Notes: generated by a model not told the origin, from the sequence alone. Numbered from the stretch's first letter, positions 1 through 7,789 are shown. The stretch is 24,172 bases of DNA from an uncultured Muribaculaceae bacterium (GCA_948788915.1 CAQFOZ010000034.1:1-24172), one strand, 5' to 3'. Translations and numbers: made by a program.

Positions 1-528
1 TACAATCCCGATGATGACTTCTATGTCTGCCCGATGGGACAGAAAATGAAATTTATCCGTCAGGAAAAACGCTATACCGCAAGTGGTTACCAACAGACGG
101 TCAGCGTTTACAGAGCCAGCAGGTGCGAAGGTTGCCCGTTAAGGGGGCAATGTCATAAATCCAGACGAGACCGGCAGATAGAAGTGAACCACACACTTGA
201 TGATTACAAAGCCAGGGCAAGAGAGCTTCTTACAAGCGAACAAGGACTGAAGCACAGGAGCAGGCGTCCTGTCGAACCGGAGGCAGTGTTCGGGCAGATA
301 AAGGGATGCGGCAGGTTCAGACGACTCAGGCTAAAGGGGCTTACCGGAGCGAAAATCGACTTCGGCCTGAAAGCGCTTGCCCATAATCTGAGGAAACTTG
401 CCCGGGCATGGGCAAAATCCTCATTTTTTGACAAATTTTTATCGTCAGGAACGGCGAAACAGCTTTATACGAACACTCATTTAAACTTTTACCCAAAGCT
501 CATATCAGGAGTGGCAAAGGCTGCCTAA
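1..528 (+). CDS. Transposase, C-terminal part (IS1182 family, DDE type), 5' partial
   Basis: The reading frame is open from base 1 (YNPDDDFYVCPMGQK...), so the first ATG at 34 is internal and the gene begins upstream of the window. The visible 175 residues match the C-terminal third of IS1182-family DDE transposases. There is a cysteine-bearing segment (RCEGCPLRGQC) typical of the insertion in this family. A late RPVEPEAVFGQIKGCGRFRR segment carries the final acidic catalytic residue (E of EAVFGQIK), and an ALAHNLRKLA helix lies near the end. These proteins cut and rejoin DNA at the terminal repeats of their own element. I see no frameshift in the visible part, so the copy could be intact, but its N-terminus is not available. 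Confidence 0.85.
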   Translation, partial: YNPDDDFYVCPMGQKMKFIRQEKRYTASGYQQTVSVYRASRCEGCPLRGQCHKSRRDRQIEVNHTLDDYKARARELLTSEQGLKHRSRRPVEPEAVFGQIKGCGRFRRLRLKGLTGAKIDFGLKALAHNLRKLARAWAKSSFFDKFLSSGTAKQLYTNTHLNFYPKLISGVAKAA

Positions 529-555
529 ATCTTCAGATTTTGTCTATAAAATAGA

Positions 556-584
556 GACTGCCTAACTTTGGTTGTTAGACAGTC
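556..584. repeat. Imperfect inverted repeat at the IS right end
   Basis: GACTGCCTAAC (556-566) and GTTAGACAGTC (574-584) are complementary with one mismatch around a 7-nt loop. It probably overlaps the terminal repeat of the IS and could also end transcription in either direction between the transposase gene and the converging tRNA gene. No long T-tract follows. Confidence 0.6.
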
Positions 585-587
585 CCT

Positions 588-662
588 TGGTAGTCGATCC
601 GGGACTCGAACCCGAGTCTCCACCGTGAGAGGGTGGCGTGCTAACCGCTACACTAATCGACC
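588..662 (-). tRNA. tRNA-Glu (anticodon CUC), CCA encoded
   Basis: The minus strand folds as a complete cloverleaf. The acceptor stem is GGTCGAT/ATCGACT with discriminator A and an encoded CCA (588-590). The D stem is GTGT/GCAC. The anticodon stem is CCACC/GGTGG with loop CTCTCAC, giving anticodon CUC, which reads GAG. The T arm has the TTCGAGT loop. It supplies glutamyl-tRNA for translation and, by general knowledge, also for tetrapyrrole synthesis. A canonical promoter lies just upstream at 682-712. The IS end abuts its 3' side. Confidence 0.95.
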
Positions 663-681
663 ATTTTTCGGTTTTGCGTTG

Positions 682-712
682 CAAAGTTAATAATATTTTC
701 CGTTACTGCAAA
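682..712 (-). promoter_or_regulatory. Bacteroidetes-type promoter of tRNA-Glu
   Basis: Read on the minus strand, TTTG (709-712) and TAACTTTG (682-689) are separated by exactly 19 bp, matching the phylum consensus TTTG-N19-21-TAnnTTTG recognised by the primary sigma factor. Transcription would begin roughly 10 bp before the mature tRNA 5' end at 662. Confidence 0.85.
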
Positions 713-870
713 ATTTATTATTAAATTTCTTAAGTAATTTTTCTGACGACGTGCCCCCCTACATGCCTCTTCCCTATTCTTACAACTCTTACAACACCCC
801 TCATCTCAACTATCAATATATTTCAATCGTATATTCCGGACAGAAGAAACACCGGGCAATTCGTTTTTAT

Positions 871-2685
871 CTAATTCAACTCCTGTGCCGGCATGTAACC
901 CTTGATTTCGATAACTTCTCCATCATAACAGGGAAATACATTTTCCGGCAAACGCATCGCTAAATCCGCATGTTTCCCGGCTTCATGACTAAAATGTGTC
1001 AGATATGCCCTTTTCGGTTGCAATTCCCTGATTAACTGTAAAGCCTCATCTATAGTCAGATGCGCAAAATGATCTTTGTCTCGCAAAGAATTCAAAATTA
1101 GAACCTCAAGATTTTCAAGTTTCTCACATTCATTCTCAGCAAGAGTCTTGGCATCCGTTATATATGCAAAGCTACCTATTCTATAACCTAAAATCGGCAA
1201 TTTTCCGTGATTCACATGTATTGGTGTCACCTTAATGCCTTTGACATCAAAAGTCGAGTCACCTATTTCATGCATATTGAAATGAGGCACACCCGGATAT
1301 AAAACAGGACGAAAACAATAGTCAAGCCTCTTATGCAGATCTCTGTTCACATCTTCTTTCAAATAGATATCCAGTCCATCACCTCCGCAAAAGGGACGCA
1401 GATCATCAATGCCTCCGACATGATCGAAATGCGTGTGCGTAATCAATACTGCATCGATATCTGCTGGATCAAGCCTAAGCATTTGCTCCCTGAAATCCGG
1501 AGATACATCTATCAGTATCCTCACACCTTCTGTCTCAACCATTACAGACGATCTCAATCTTTTATCATGAGAATCCGAAGACTGACAGACATAACACTTG
1601 CAACCGATTTCAGGAACTCCTTTCGAAGTGCCGCTTCCTAAAACCGTAATCTTAATATCGGTATCAATTATATTCACTTCCGGATGAAGAGTAATATAGA
1701 ACTTTGAACGAACAGTTTTTATCACATGATCGGCAACTTCCCGGACATCTTCTCCGGTTGCATTTCCGGTATTCACAATCACTAACGGTTGTAAAGAATA
1801 AACCTCCGCATCTCCTTTTCTATACCCTTTCAATCCACATCTGTCAATGAGCCATGCCGCGGACAGTTTAACCGTGCCGTCTGCCAGATTATAGCCCGGT
1901 ATATCATGATATTCCCTACATAATCGATCATATACATCCTTAGAGACAACCGGATTTTTGAAAAAGCTACCCGCGCTGCCTATTGTTTCCGGATCTGGTA
2001 ATTTTGATTTCCTTATAGTAACAACAGTATCTGCCACCTCCCGGATCGAAGGGGTATGACCCAACTGCTCTTTTAAATCTTTTAACGGTCCGTATGTAAA
2101 ATTGGAAGCTTCAGTTGATGGAGATAATTTAAAGCAAACTCTCAGTACATAGTACCGTCCTTTTCCTTCATGCTTAAACATGCTGTCCCTATATCCAAAA
2201 CGGCACTCCTCTTTTGAGAAAGTAACTGTCTTTCTCGACAATATATCAAAACATTCGACAGAATGAATCACATCTCCGGCTTCAACTCCATAAGCGCCTA
2301 TATTCTGTACTGCCGATGCCCCTACTTCTCCGGGAATCAGAGCAAGATTCTCGACACCTGCCAATCCCCTGTCTATACACCATCTTACAAAGCCATCCCA
2401 ATTTTCAGCCGCTCCAACTATTGCATAAACTGTCCGGTCATCTTTTTTATATTCTTTTATTCCTTTAACTTTTGAATGAAGAATCAGACCATCATAATCA
2501 GACAGAAACAGAAGATTGCTGCCTCCACCTATGTGAAGAACCCTGTTGTTCAGGAACTCCGGACTTCTCGAAATTGCAAGCAATTCACGCTCTGACGAAT
2601 ATTCTGCAAAGTATCTTGACTTTACGGGAACCTTAAAAGTAGTCAGATCCCGTAAATCTTTATTATTCTCAATTATTATGTTCAT
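871..2685 (-). CDS. murB: Fusion: UDP-N-acetylenolpyruvoylglucosamine reductase (MurB) + PhnP-like metallo-beta-lactamase-fold hydrolase
   Basis: A 604-residue protein from the ATG at 2685; a TTG six codons upstream is also in frame, but ATG is preferred. Residues 1-341 are a full-length type I MurB, the NADPH/FAD enzyme that reduces UDP-GlcNAc-enolpyruvate to UDP-MurNAc in the cytoplasm. Visible motifs are the FAD-site GGGSN (53-57), GVENLALIPG, YRDSMFK (165-171), catalytic serine in GSAGSFFKNP (S240) and catalytic glutamate in HPEVN (E336). Residues about 346-604 are a complete MBL fold of the PhnP/RNase Z-like type. They carry the CKCYVC structural-zinc-like cysteines (362-367), HTHFDH (417-422), ITDAKT (D511) and a late LTHFSHE histidine (H564). 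The linker is only about five residues. Substrate of the second domain is unknown. The ATG follows the upstream gene's stop by 1 bp, so the two are almost certainly co-transcribed. Confidence 0.93.
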   Translation of the reverse strand: MNIIIENNKDLRDLTTFKVPVKSRYFAEYSSERELLAISRSPEFLNNRVLHIGGGSNLLFLSDYDGLILHSKVKGIKEYKKDDRTVYAIVGAAENWDGFVRWCIDRGLAGVENLALIPGEVGASAVQNIGAYGVEAGDVIHSVECFDILSRKTVTFSKEECRFGYRDSMFKHEGKGRYYVLRVCFKLSPSTEASNFTYGPLKDLKEQLGHTPSIREVADTVVTIRKSKLPDPETIGSAGSFFKNPVVSKDVYDRLCREYHDIPGYNLADGTVKLSAAWLIDRCGLKGYRKGDAEVYSLQPLVIVNTGNATGEDVREVADHVIKTVRSKFYITLHPEVNIIDTDIKITVLGSGTSKGVPEIGCKCYVCQSSDSHDKRLRSSVMVETEGVRILIDVSPDFREQMLRLDPADIDAVLITHTHFDHVGGIDDLRPFCGGDGLDIYLKEDVNRDLHKRLDYCFRPVLYPGVPHFNMHEIGDSTFDVKGIKVTPIHVNHGKLPILGYRIGSFAYITDAKTLAENECEKLENLEVLILNSLRDKDHFAHLTIDEALQLIRELQPKRAYLTHFSHEAGKHADLAMRLPENVFPCYDGEVIEIKGYMPAQELN

Positions 2686-2686
2686 T

Positions 2687-3637
2687 TCAGTTTCTATAAT
2701 CAATTAGCAACCCATCCTCAAATCTAAGGAATTTTCCATCCGGATACTGCCAGAATTCTATTGTAGAGTTCCAGTCATGCCCCGCATTGACATCAGATGG
2801 ATTTCCCAAAGCGAGCTTACATTCCTCTTTAGTCATTCCCGCTTTAACCTTCCCGTCTCTTATGAATTCCCAAATTTCAGGTAAAATAGATGGATACCTT
2901 AATTTTGGGTCAGAAACATAAAATAATGACTGAAATGACCGGCTTTCTATTCCTGAGTTTTTAATATTCATAAACAAAAGGGCTTGTCTGCCATTTTCGT
3001 CAGTTATAAAAACCTTCAATGGAAAAACCATATTTCCCGGCTGGACTTCATCTACCGTCACAGGAACGAACTGACGCCCGTCAAGCTTCTCCCCATCTAA
3101 TGTGTACCACATTTTTGTACGGGTCCAAAGTTTTTTACCCGAAAGAAAATCAGATGTTTTTTTTACAAGGTCAAGATCAATCAGCATCGGTATGTCAAGA
3201 CTTGTAATGGCACTTTTCGCGATATCCGGTGATTTTCCCGTAACATACCTGTAATCAGAAGCTCCATCAGAAAAAACAATCACGAGTTCTTCTGTGCCAA
3301 TAGGAGTAACTTTCAATGACGTTCCTTTATACCTGATAATCTTTCCTTCAAGTTCGGAACCGGTATTTTGCCGGGAAGAGGATTCAAAAACAAGACTTGC
3401 CTTATTATCGGAAACAAGAAACGGCTTCCCTGTTTCCCATTCGGAAACAACTGGCGCAACAATATCACTCATCATCCGGTCCTCTTCCGTCGCCTGTGTG
3501 ATGCGTTGCTCGGCTTTAGTCATTTTTATTGTCTTTGTATTCTCAATACCCGTAGAACAGCCCGGAATAAAGATCAATACAATTGATACTAATATATAAA
3601 TAGGATATATCGGTTTATGCTTACACGCCATAGTCAT
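2687..3637 (-). CDS. Putative lipoprotein with BamE/SmpA-like C-terminal motif
   Basis: A 316-residue protein from the ATG at 3637; a second ATG at 3631 is equally possible and a TTG at 3640 is less likely. A basic start and hydrophobic stretch (YPIYILVSIVLIFIPGC) end in a lipobox-like IPGC, so export and lipidation are likely. The C-terminus has the pattern KAGMTKEECKLALGNPSDV followed by WQYPDGKFLRFEDGLL. This resembles the GMT..EV...LGxP motif and following strands of BamE/SmpA-type domains. The middle is not recognised. It lies 1 bp upstream of murB in one operon, which suggests but does not prove an envelope role. A minus-strand -7-like element, TAATTTTG, sits at 3648-3655 without a good -33 partner; if used, the mRNA leader would be very short. 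Confidence 0.8.
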   Translation of the reverse strand: MTMACKHKPIYPIYILVSIVLIFIPGCSTGIENTKTIKMTKAEQRITQATEEDRMMSDIVAPVVSEWETGKPFLVSDNKASLVFESSSRQNTGSELEGKIIRYKGTSLKVTPIGTEELVIVFSDGASDYRYVTGKSPDIAKSAITSLDIPMLIDLDLVKKTSDFLSGKKLWTRTKMWYTLDGEKLDGRQFVPVTVDEVQPGNMVFPLKVFITDENGRQALLFMNIKNSGIESRSFQSLFYVSDPKLRYPSILPEIWEFIRDGKVKAGMTKEECKLALGNPSDVNAGHDWNSTIEFWQYPDGKFLRFEDGLLIDYRN

Positions 3638-3676
3638 CAAATTTATTCAAAATTAAACAAAATATTCGAGGAAATT

Positions 3677-3707
3677 TTTGTTGGATGAAAAAATTTATTT
3701 AACTTTG
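3677..3707 (+). promoter_or_regulatory. Bacteroidetes-type promoter of tRNA-Met
   Basis: TTTG (3677-3680), a 19-bp spacer and TAACTTTG (3700-3707) fit the phylum consensus exactly. The same -7 sequence is used for tRNA-Glu at the left of the window. The tRNA begins 31 bp downstream. Confidence 0.85.
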
Positions 3708-3737
3708 CACTCGCAAAACGGTGCAGAAGCCGGGAAA

Positions 3738-3811
3738 GGCGGGATAGCTCAGTTGGTTAGAGCGTCGGATTCATAACCCGGAGGTCTCGAGTTCAATTCT
3801 CGATCCCGCTA
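3738..3811 (+). tRNA. tRNA-Met (anticodon CAU)
   Basis: A full cloverleaf is visible. Acceptor GGCGGGA/TCCCGCT has a G-U first pair and discriminator A. The D arm is GCTC...GAGC, the anticodon loop TTCATAA gives CAU, and the T loop is TTCAATT. CCA is not encoded (the genome reads ACA), unlike tRNA-Glu in this window, so CCA must be added after transcription. The closing pair of the anticodon loop is A-C rather than Watson-Crick. CAU could mean elongator Met or lysidine-modified Ile2; the body looks like elongator Met. Confidence 0.93.
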
Positions 3812-3812
3812 C

Positions 3813-3842
3813 AAAAAGGTGAGCAATAGCCCACCTTTTTTT
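3813..3842 (+). terminator. Intrinsic terminator after tRNA-Met
   Basis: AAAAAGGTGAGC and GCCCACCTTTTTTT pair around an AATA loop with one A-C mismatch and end in a run of T. It begins 2 bp after the tRNA, separating it from the downstream regulator gene. Confidence 0.8.
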
Positions 3843-3908
3843 GTTATTATAACAAGTATGGAACACGGCTTATAAATAATAAATAACCTTAAAGTAAATA
3901 TCCTTCCA

Positions 3909-4622
3909 ATGGCATCAATGTATGAAATAATAATGAGTCTACCATTATTCAAAGGACTTAGCAAAACTCAAATCTCGAATTTAATTGAAAAAACGCCTAT
4001 AAGTTTTTCGCAATTTGAAAAAGGAGCTGTCATTTATAACGAAGGAGATCCGATAGAGAAACTGAAATGCCTGATAGGCGGTAAGGTAAAAATTACTCAT
4101 AGGATAGGCACCCAAGAATCCGGAACATGTTCTTGCAATGAAGCGCACTGCAACCTATTTATTACTGAAACTGTCGAATCGCCTGCCATACTTGAAGCAC
4201 AGAAACTGTTCGGAATGGACAGGCACACGGATTCTGTGGCAATTTGCGATGAAAAAGCAAGCATCATGGAACTTGGGAAAGAGCAATATCTCAAACTTCT
4301 CCAATCAGACAACATTTACCTTATAAACTATCTCAACTATCTGAGTATACGCGCGCAAGCTATCAATAAAATATTTATATCTTTTCCAAGCCGCTCTTTG
4401 AAAGACATACTTGACAAAATGGTAATTTCCTTGGTATCACGCAGTGCCGATTCCATAGAATTTCATTACAACCCCGATGTTTTTGCAAAATACTGTTCCA
4501 TGACCAATAACGAATTAATAGACAATTTGCGGACATTACAATCGGAAGGACTAATTGAAATCCTGCACGATGGTTTCAGGATTATTTCGAGATCCTGCTT
4601 CCTGAGGCATTCCGTGAATTAG
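3909..4622 (+). CDS. Crp/Fnr family transcriptional regulator
   Basis: A 237-residue protein with an N-terminal cyclic-nucleotide-binding-type beta-roll (about 10-130, with LPLFKGLSKTQI, FEKGAVIYNEGD and the IGGKVKI strand). A long dimer helix (about 130-160) leads into a C-terminal winged helix (about 163-232), where NPDVFAKYCSMTNNELIDNL is the likely helix-turn-helix region and EGLIEI the wing. The cAMP-binding arginine-serine signature of Crp is not evident, so the ligand is unknown. Three cysteines, C74, C76 and C81 (CSCNEAHC), cluster in the beta-roll, and others lie at C54, C113 and C196. A second ATG at 3918 could be the real start. It stands alone after the tRNA terminator and ahead of the repeat element preceding the transporter; whether it controls that transporter is unknown. 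Confidence 0.88.
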   Translation: MASMYEIIMSLPLFKGLSKTQISNLIEKTPISFSQFEKGAVIYNEGDPIEKLKCLIGGKVKITHRIGTQESGTCSCNEAHCNLFITETVESPAILEAQKLFGMDRHTDSVAICDEKASIMELGKEQYLKLLQSDNIYLINYLNYLSIRAQAINKIFISFPSRSLKDILDKMVISLVSRSADSIEFHYNPDVFAKYCSMTNNELIDNLRTLQSEGLIEILHDGFRIISRSCFLRHSVN

Positions 4623-4664
4623 TTTATCGCTATTTCTTAAAATTTATATTATCTTTGTTGTTTA

Positions 4665-4803
4665 GAAACTGTTTAAATATATTACGAAAAATTTTTCCGC
4701 CAAGTTTCGCCGGTCAAAACCGATAGGTTTCTCCCTTCTCAACTCGCGGAACCATCTCAAAAACAACTCTCAAAATTCCTCGAAAATAAATTTAAACAGT
4801 TTC
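4665..4803. repeat. MITE-like element with 14-bp perfect terminal inverted repeats
   Basis: GAAACTGTTTAAAT (4665-4678) and its exact complement ATTTAAACAGTTTC (4790-4803) enclose 111 bp of non-coding DNA. The left end extended outward, TTAGAAACTGTTTAAAT, recurs in reverse orientation at 12790-12806. No open frame of useful length lies inside and no clear target-site duplication flanks it. A short -7-like TATCTTTG at 4650-4657 would place a transcript start near the left arm, making the element part of the transporter's leader. Confidence 0.6.
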
Positions 4804-4840
4804 CAAGAACTTAAAATTTAAATCTAAAACAAATACTTAT

Positions 4841-6157
4841 ATGAGAACTCGATTGATTATCATGAACTTTCTGGAATTTGCCATCTGGGGGTGCTACCTC
4901 GTTTCGATGGGTATATATCTGGAAGATATCGGTTTAGGAAGCAATATTTTTTGGTTCTATACTGTCCAGGGACTTGTATCGTTATTTATGCCGGCTCTTG
5001 TTGGCATTATAGCGGACAAATGGATTCCTGCACAGAAAATGCTCAGCATATGCCATGGTATAGCCGGTATTTTCATGATTGGTGCCGGATGGTATTGCAT
5101 GCAATCGGCCGGAAATGTAGACTTCTCAATCCTGTTCACACTATATACTGTCTCTGTCGCTTTTTTCATGCCGACCATTGGTCTCTCTAATTCAGTAGCT
5201 TTTAATGCCTTAAACAAAGTAGGTCTCGACACTGTAGCAGCTTTCCCGCCAATTAGAGTTTTTGGAACCGTAGGTTTTATTTGTGCCGAATTATTTGTGA
5301 ACTTCACCGGGTTTCAATCTACATATGCACAATTCATATCATCCGGAGTACTGAGTATGGTTTTAATGTGCTATGCACTGACAATGCCAAACTGTCCTGT
5401 AAATCCGGCCTCAGGTGCTAATCTCAGCGAAACTTTAGGTCTCTCTGCATTTAAGCTCTTCAAAAGCCGCACAATGGCAACCTTCTTTATATTCTCGATG
5501 CTTTTGGGCGTTTGTCTGCAAATCACCAACAGCTATGGTACACTGTTTATTGATTCATTCCAGAATATAATGGAATATACAGACACCTGGGGAGCAAAAA
5601 ATGCAACAGCCCTGACCGCCATATCACAGGCGAGCGAGGCACTTTGTATTCTTATGATTCCCTTCTGCCTACGCAAATTCGGAATCAAGGGTGTGATGTG
5701 GATGGCTATGTTCGCATGGGTGCTCCGCTTTGCATTCTTCGGAATCGGCAATACTGGCAGCGGATTGATCTGGCTTATTTTATCTTGCATAGTATACGGA
5801 GTTGCCTTCGACTTCTTCAACGTAGCAGGTGGCCTTTTCGTCGACCAGCAGACAAACTCCAAAATCAGATCAAGTGCCCAGGGTTTATTTATGATCATGA
5901 CAAACGGTATCGGTGCAAGTGTCGGCACATTCATGGCCGGAACTCTTGTCGTAAACAAAAATGTAGATATGAGTGGGTTGACATCGGCCGCAGAAAATCT
6001 TTCCGGATGGCAGCATTCATGGTTTATCTTCGCCGCATACGCTCTGGTAATAAGCATTCTATTCCTTATAATCTTCAAGTCCCCTAAAAACAATATAAAA
6101 GACAGAGACAAGAAAGAACTGACGGAACAAGATGCGTCTGGGTTTACCGAAATTTAG
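4841..6157 (+). CDS. MFS transporter, nucleoside:H+ symporter (NupG/XapB-like) family
   Basis: A 438-residue integral membrane protein with about twelve hydrophobic segments and a hydrophilic C-terminal tail (KSPKNNIKDRDKKELTEQ). The N-terminus (MNFLEFAIWGCYLVSMGIYL), the loop GIIADKWIPAQK (MFS motif-A-like position, about 55-66) and the length match the nucleoside permease family, which imports nucleosides with protons across the inner membrane. The substrate is inferred from family resemblance only. It is preceded by the inverted-repeat element and followed after 41 bp by rsmE on the same strand, so read-through into rsmE is plausible. Confidence 0.85.
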   Translation: MRTRLIIMNFLEFAIWGCYLVSMGIYLEDIGLGSNIFWFYTVQGLVSLFMPALVGIIADKWIPAQKMLSICHGIAGIFMIGAGWYCMQSAGNVDFSILFTLYTVSVAFFMPTIGLSNSVAFNALNKVGLDTVAAFPPIRVFGTVGFICAELFVNFTGFQSTYAQFISSGVLSMVLMCYALTMPNCPVNPASGANLSETLGLSAFKLFKSRTMATFFIFSMLLGVCLQITNSYGTLFIDSFQNIMEYTDTWGAKNATALTAISQASEALCILMIPFCLRKFGIKGVMWMAMFAWVLRFAFFGIGNTGSGLIWLILSCIVYGVAFDFFNVAGGLFVDQQTNSKIRSSAQGLFMIMTNGIGASVGTFMAGTLVVNKNVDMSGLTSAAENLSGWQHSWFIFAAYALVISILFLIIFKSPKNNIKDRDKKELTEQDASGFTEI

Positions 6158-6198
6158 ATTGCTAATATTTAAATAATTACTTACATTATTATTCATAT

Positions 6199-6927
6199 AT
6201 GATCCGATTTTATGCGCCAGATATTGACAAGACCCTGACACTTCCGGAGTCTGACTCCGGACATTGTTGTCGAGTTTTGCGTATGACTACAGGTGATATA
6301 ATCGAAGTGGTAGACGGCAAGGGAAATTCATTTCAATGCCGAATTACAGACGCACACCACAAACACACCAAAGTAGATATTATCTCCAACTCGGTTGAAG
6401 CAAAACATTGGATCGGCAGACTCACTCTCGCAGTTGCTCCAACAAAAAACATAGACCGGATGGAATGGCTGCTTGAAAAAGCGGTAGAAATAGGTATTGA
6501 CCGGATCGTATTCCTGAAATGTGAGCGGAGCGAACGTAAAGATATTAAAAATGAACGCATCCTGAAAATATTGGTCTCTGCCATGAAACAGAGCATGAAG
6601 GCATCATTACCTGAGTTTGACGGTATGGTTGATTTCAATAAGTTTTTATCGGAGGATTTCGGGACATCGCAAAAATTTATAGGATACTGTTCTTCCGAAT
6701 ATCCGAAATTACAACTGTTAAAAGAATACAACCCCGGAACTGATGCAGTAATAGTTATTGGTCCGGAAGGAGATTTCTCCCCTAATGAAATCAAAAATGC
6801 CGTTGACAACGGCTTCAAATGCGTGACTTTCGGCAACACCCGGCTTAGAACAGAAACAGCCGCACTTTATTCCCTTACCAACATACACAGCATTAATGAA
6901 TATACAGAATTACATAAAATCAAGTAA
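6199..6927 (+). CDS. rsmE: 16S rRNA (uracil-1498-N3)-methyltransferase RsmE
   Basis: A 242-residue protein of normal length for RsmE, a SPOUT-class enzyme that methylates U1498 of 16S rRNA using S-adenosylmethionine. The N-terminal PUA-like part contains HCCRVLRMTTGD. The SPOUT part shows KNIDRMEWLLEKAVEIGID, the knot motif VIGPEGDFS (about 193-201) and FGNTRLRTETAA near the end, the typical cofactor-binding knot. Its last 32 bp overlap the start of kdsA in another frame, indicating translational coupling. Confidence 0.96.
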   Translation: MIRFYAPDIDKTLTLPESDSGHCCRVLRMTTGDIIEVVDGKGNSFQCRITDAHHKHTKVDIISNSVEAKHWIGRLTLAVAPTKNIDRMEWLLEKAVEIGIDRIVFLKCERSERKDIKNERILKILVSAMKQSMKASLPEFDGMVDFNKFLSEDFGTSQKFIGYCSSEYPKLQLLKEYNPGTDAVIVIGPEGDFSPNEIKNAVDNGFKCVTFGNTRLRTETAALYSLTNIHSINEYTELHKIK

Positions 6928-7720
6928 AAGCAATAATTTCTTTTTACTGGCAGGGCCATGCGTAATAGAAGGTGAAGATATGGCTCTTGAAATTGCAGAA
7001 AAGATGGTAGAGTCCACATCCAGACTTGATATTCCATACGTTTTTAAAGGGAGCTATAGAAAAGCTAACCGCACACGTATCGATTCATTCACCGGAATCG
7101 GGGATATAAAAGCTCTTTGTATTCTCAAAAAAGTTCGCGAAACGTTTGGTATCCCTGTTGTAACAGACATACACCTTCCGTCGGAAGCCGAAATTGCGGC
7201 TGAATACGTAGATATATTACAGATTCCGGCGTTTTTATGCCGACAGACAGATCTGCTTGAAGCAGCTGCAAAAACCGGCAAAACAATCAACATCAAAAAA
7301 GGACAGTTTTTGTCACCTGAAGCGATGAAATATGCCTGTCAGAAAGTACGTGACAACGGAAACCACAATGTGATGGTCACCGAACGTGGCACAACTTTCG
7401 GATACGGAGACTTGATTGTAGACATGCGTTCAATCCCACAAATGGGAATGGCATGTGCCTGCCCGGTAGTTCTTGATATAACACACTCTCTTCAACAGCC
7501 CAACGCTGCAGGAGGTGTCAGCGGAGGTCTCCCGCAACTTATATCTACAATTGCAAAAGGTGGAATTGCTGTCGGTGCGGACGGAATCTTTATGGAAACA
7601 CATCAGAACCCGTCTATAGCCAAAAGTGACGGCGCCAATATGCTGCCTTTGAAAGACGCCCCTGCCCTGCTTGAGAAACTTACAGTTCTACGTATGGCCG
7701 TAAATCAAATAGCTGATTAA
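6896..7720 (+). CDS. kdsA: 3-deoxy-8-phosphooctulonate synthase KdsA (metal-dependent type)
   Basis: A 274-residue enzyme that condenses arabinose 5-phosphate with phosphoenolpyruvate to make Kdo 8-phosphate for the lipid A inner core. Visible motifs are LLAGPCVIEG (18-27), FKGSYRKANR, IPAFLCRQTD, NIKKGQF, DITHSLQQPN and METHQNPSIAKSDGANM. The cysteine of AGPC (C22) sits where metal-dependent KdsA enzymes (Aquifex type) have their ligand and metal-independent ones (E. coli type) have asparagine; together with the downstream His, Glu and Asp this predicts a metallo-KdsA. No later in-frame start lies before the conserved AGPC, so the 32-bp overlap with rsmE is probably real. Confidence 0.96.
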   Translation: MNIQNYIKSSKSNNFFLLAGPCVIEGEDMALEIAEKMVESTSRLDIPYVFKGSYRKANRTRIDSFTGIGDIKALCILKKVRETFGIPVVTDIHLPSEAEIAAEYVDILQIPAFLCRQTDLLEAAAKTGKTINIKKGQFLSPEAMKYACQKVRDNGNHNVMVTERGTTFGYGDLIVDMRSIPQMGMACACPVVLDITHSLQQPNAAGGVSGGLPQLISTIAKGGIAVGADGIFMETHQNPSIAKSDGANMLPLKDAPALLEKLTVLRMAVNQIAD

Positions 7721-7789
7721 TTTACTAAATAATTATTTAACCCACTTTATCTATATTCTATCATAAAATAATCATACAACATATTTCAT

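Larger units (their letters stand above)
1..586 (+). mobile_element. Right end of an IS1182-like insertion sequence, truncated by the window edge
   Basis: This stretch contains the 3' part of a transposase gene followed by about 58 bp of non-coding end. The last part, 556-584, is an imperfect inverted repeat (GACTGCCTAAC / GTTAGACAGTC, one mismatch, 7-nt loop). Read inward from the right, the end is GGGACTGTCTAAC, which looks like an IS1182-type terminal repeat. The element appears to stop within a few bases of the tRNA-Glu 3' end at 588. The left end lies outside the window, so neither the paired terminal repeat nor a target-site duplication can be checked and the exact right boundary (about 584-587) is an estimate. 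Confidence 0.75.

Noticed and set aside
751..963. 70-residue plus-strand open frame
   Set aside because: Low-complexity tyrosine/proline-rich translation that runs antisense into the end of the MurB fusion; no promoter or family signal.
5533..6111. 192-residue minus-strand frame opposite the MFS gene
   Set aside because: It is a shadow of the transporter codons, with no domain and no start context.
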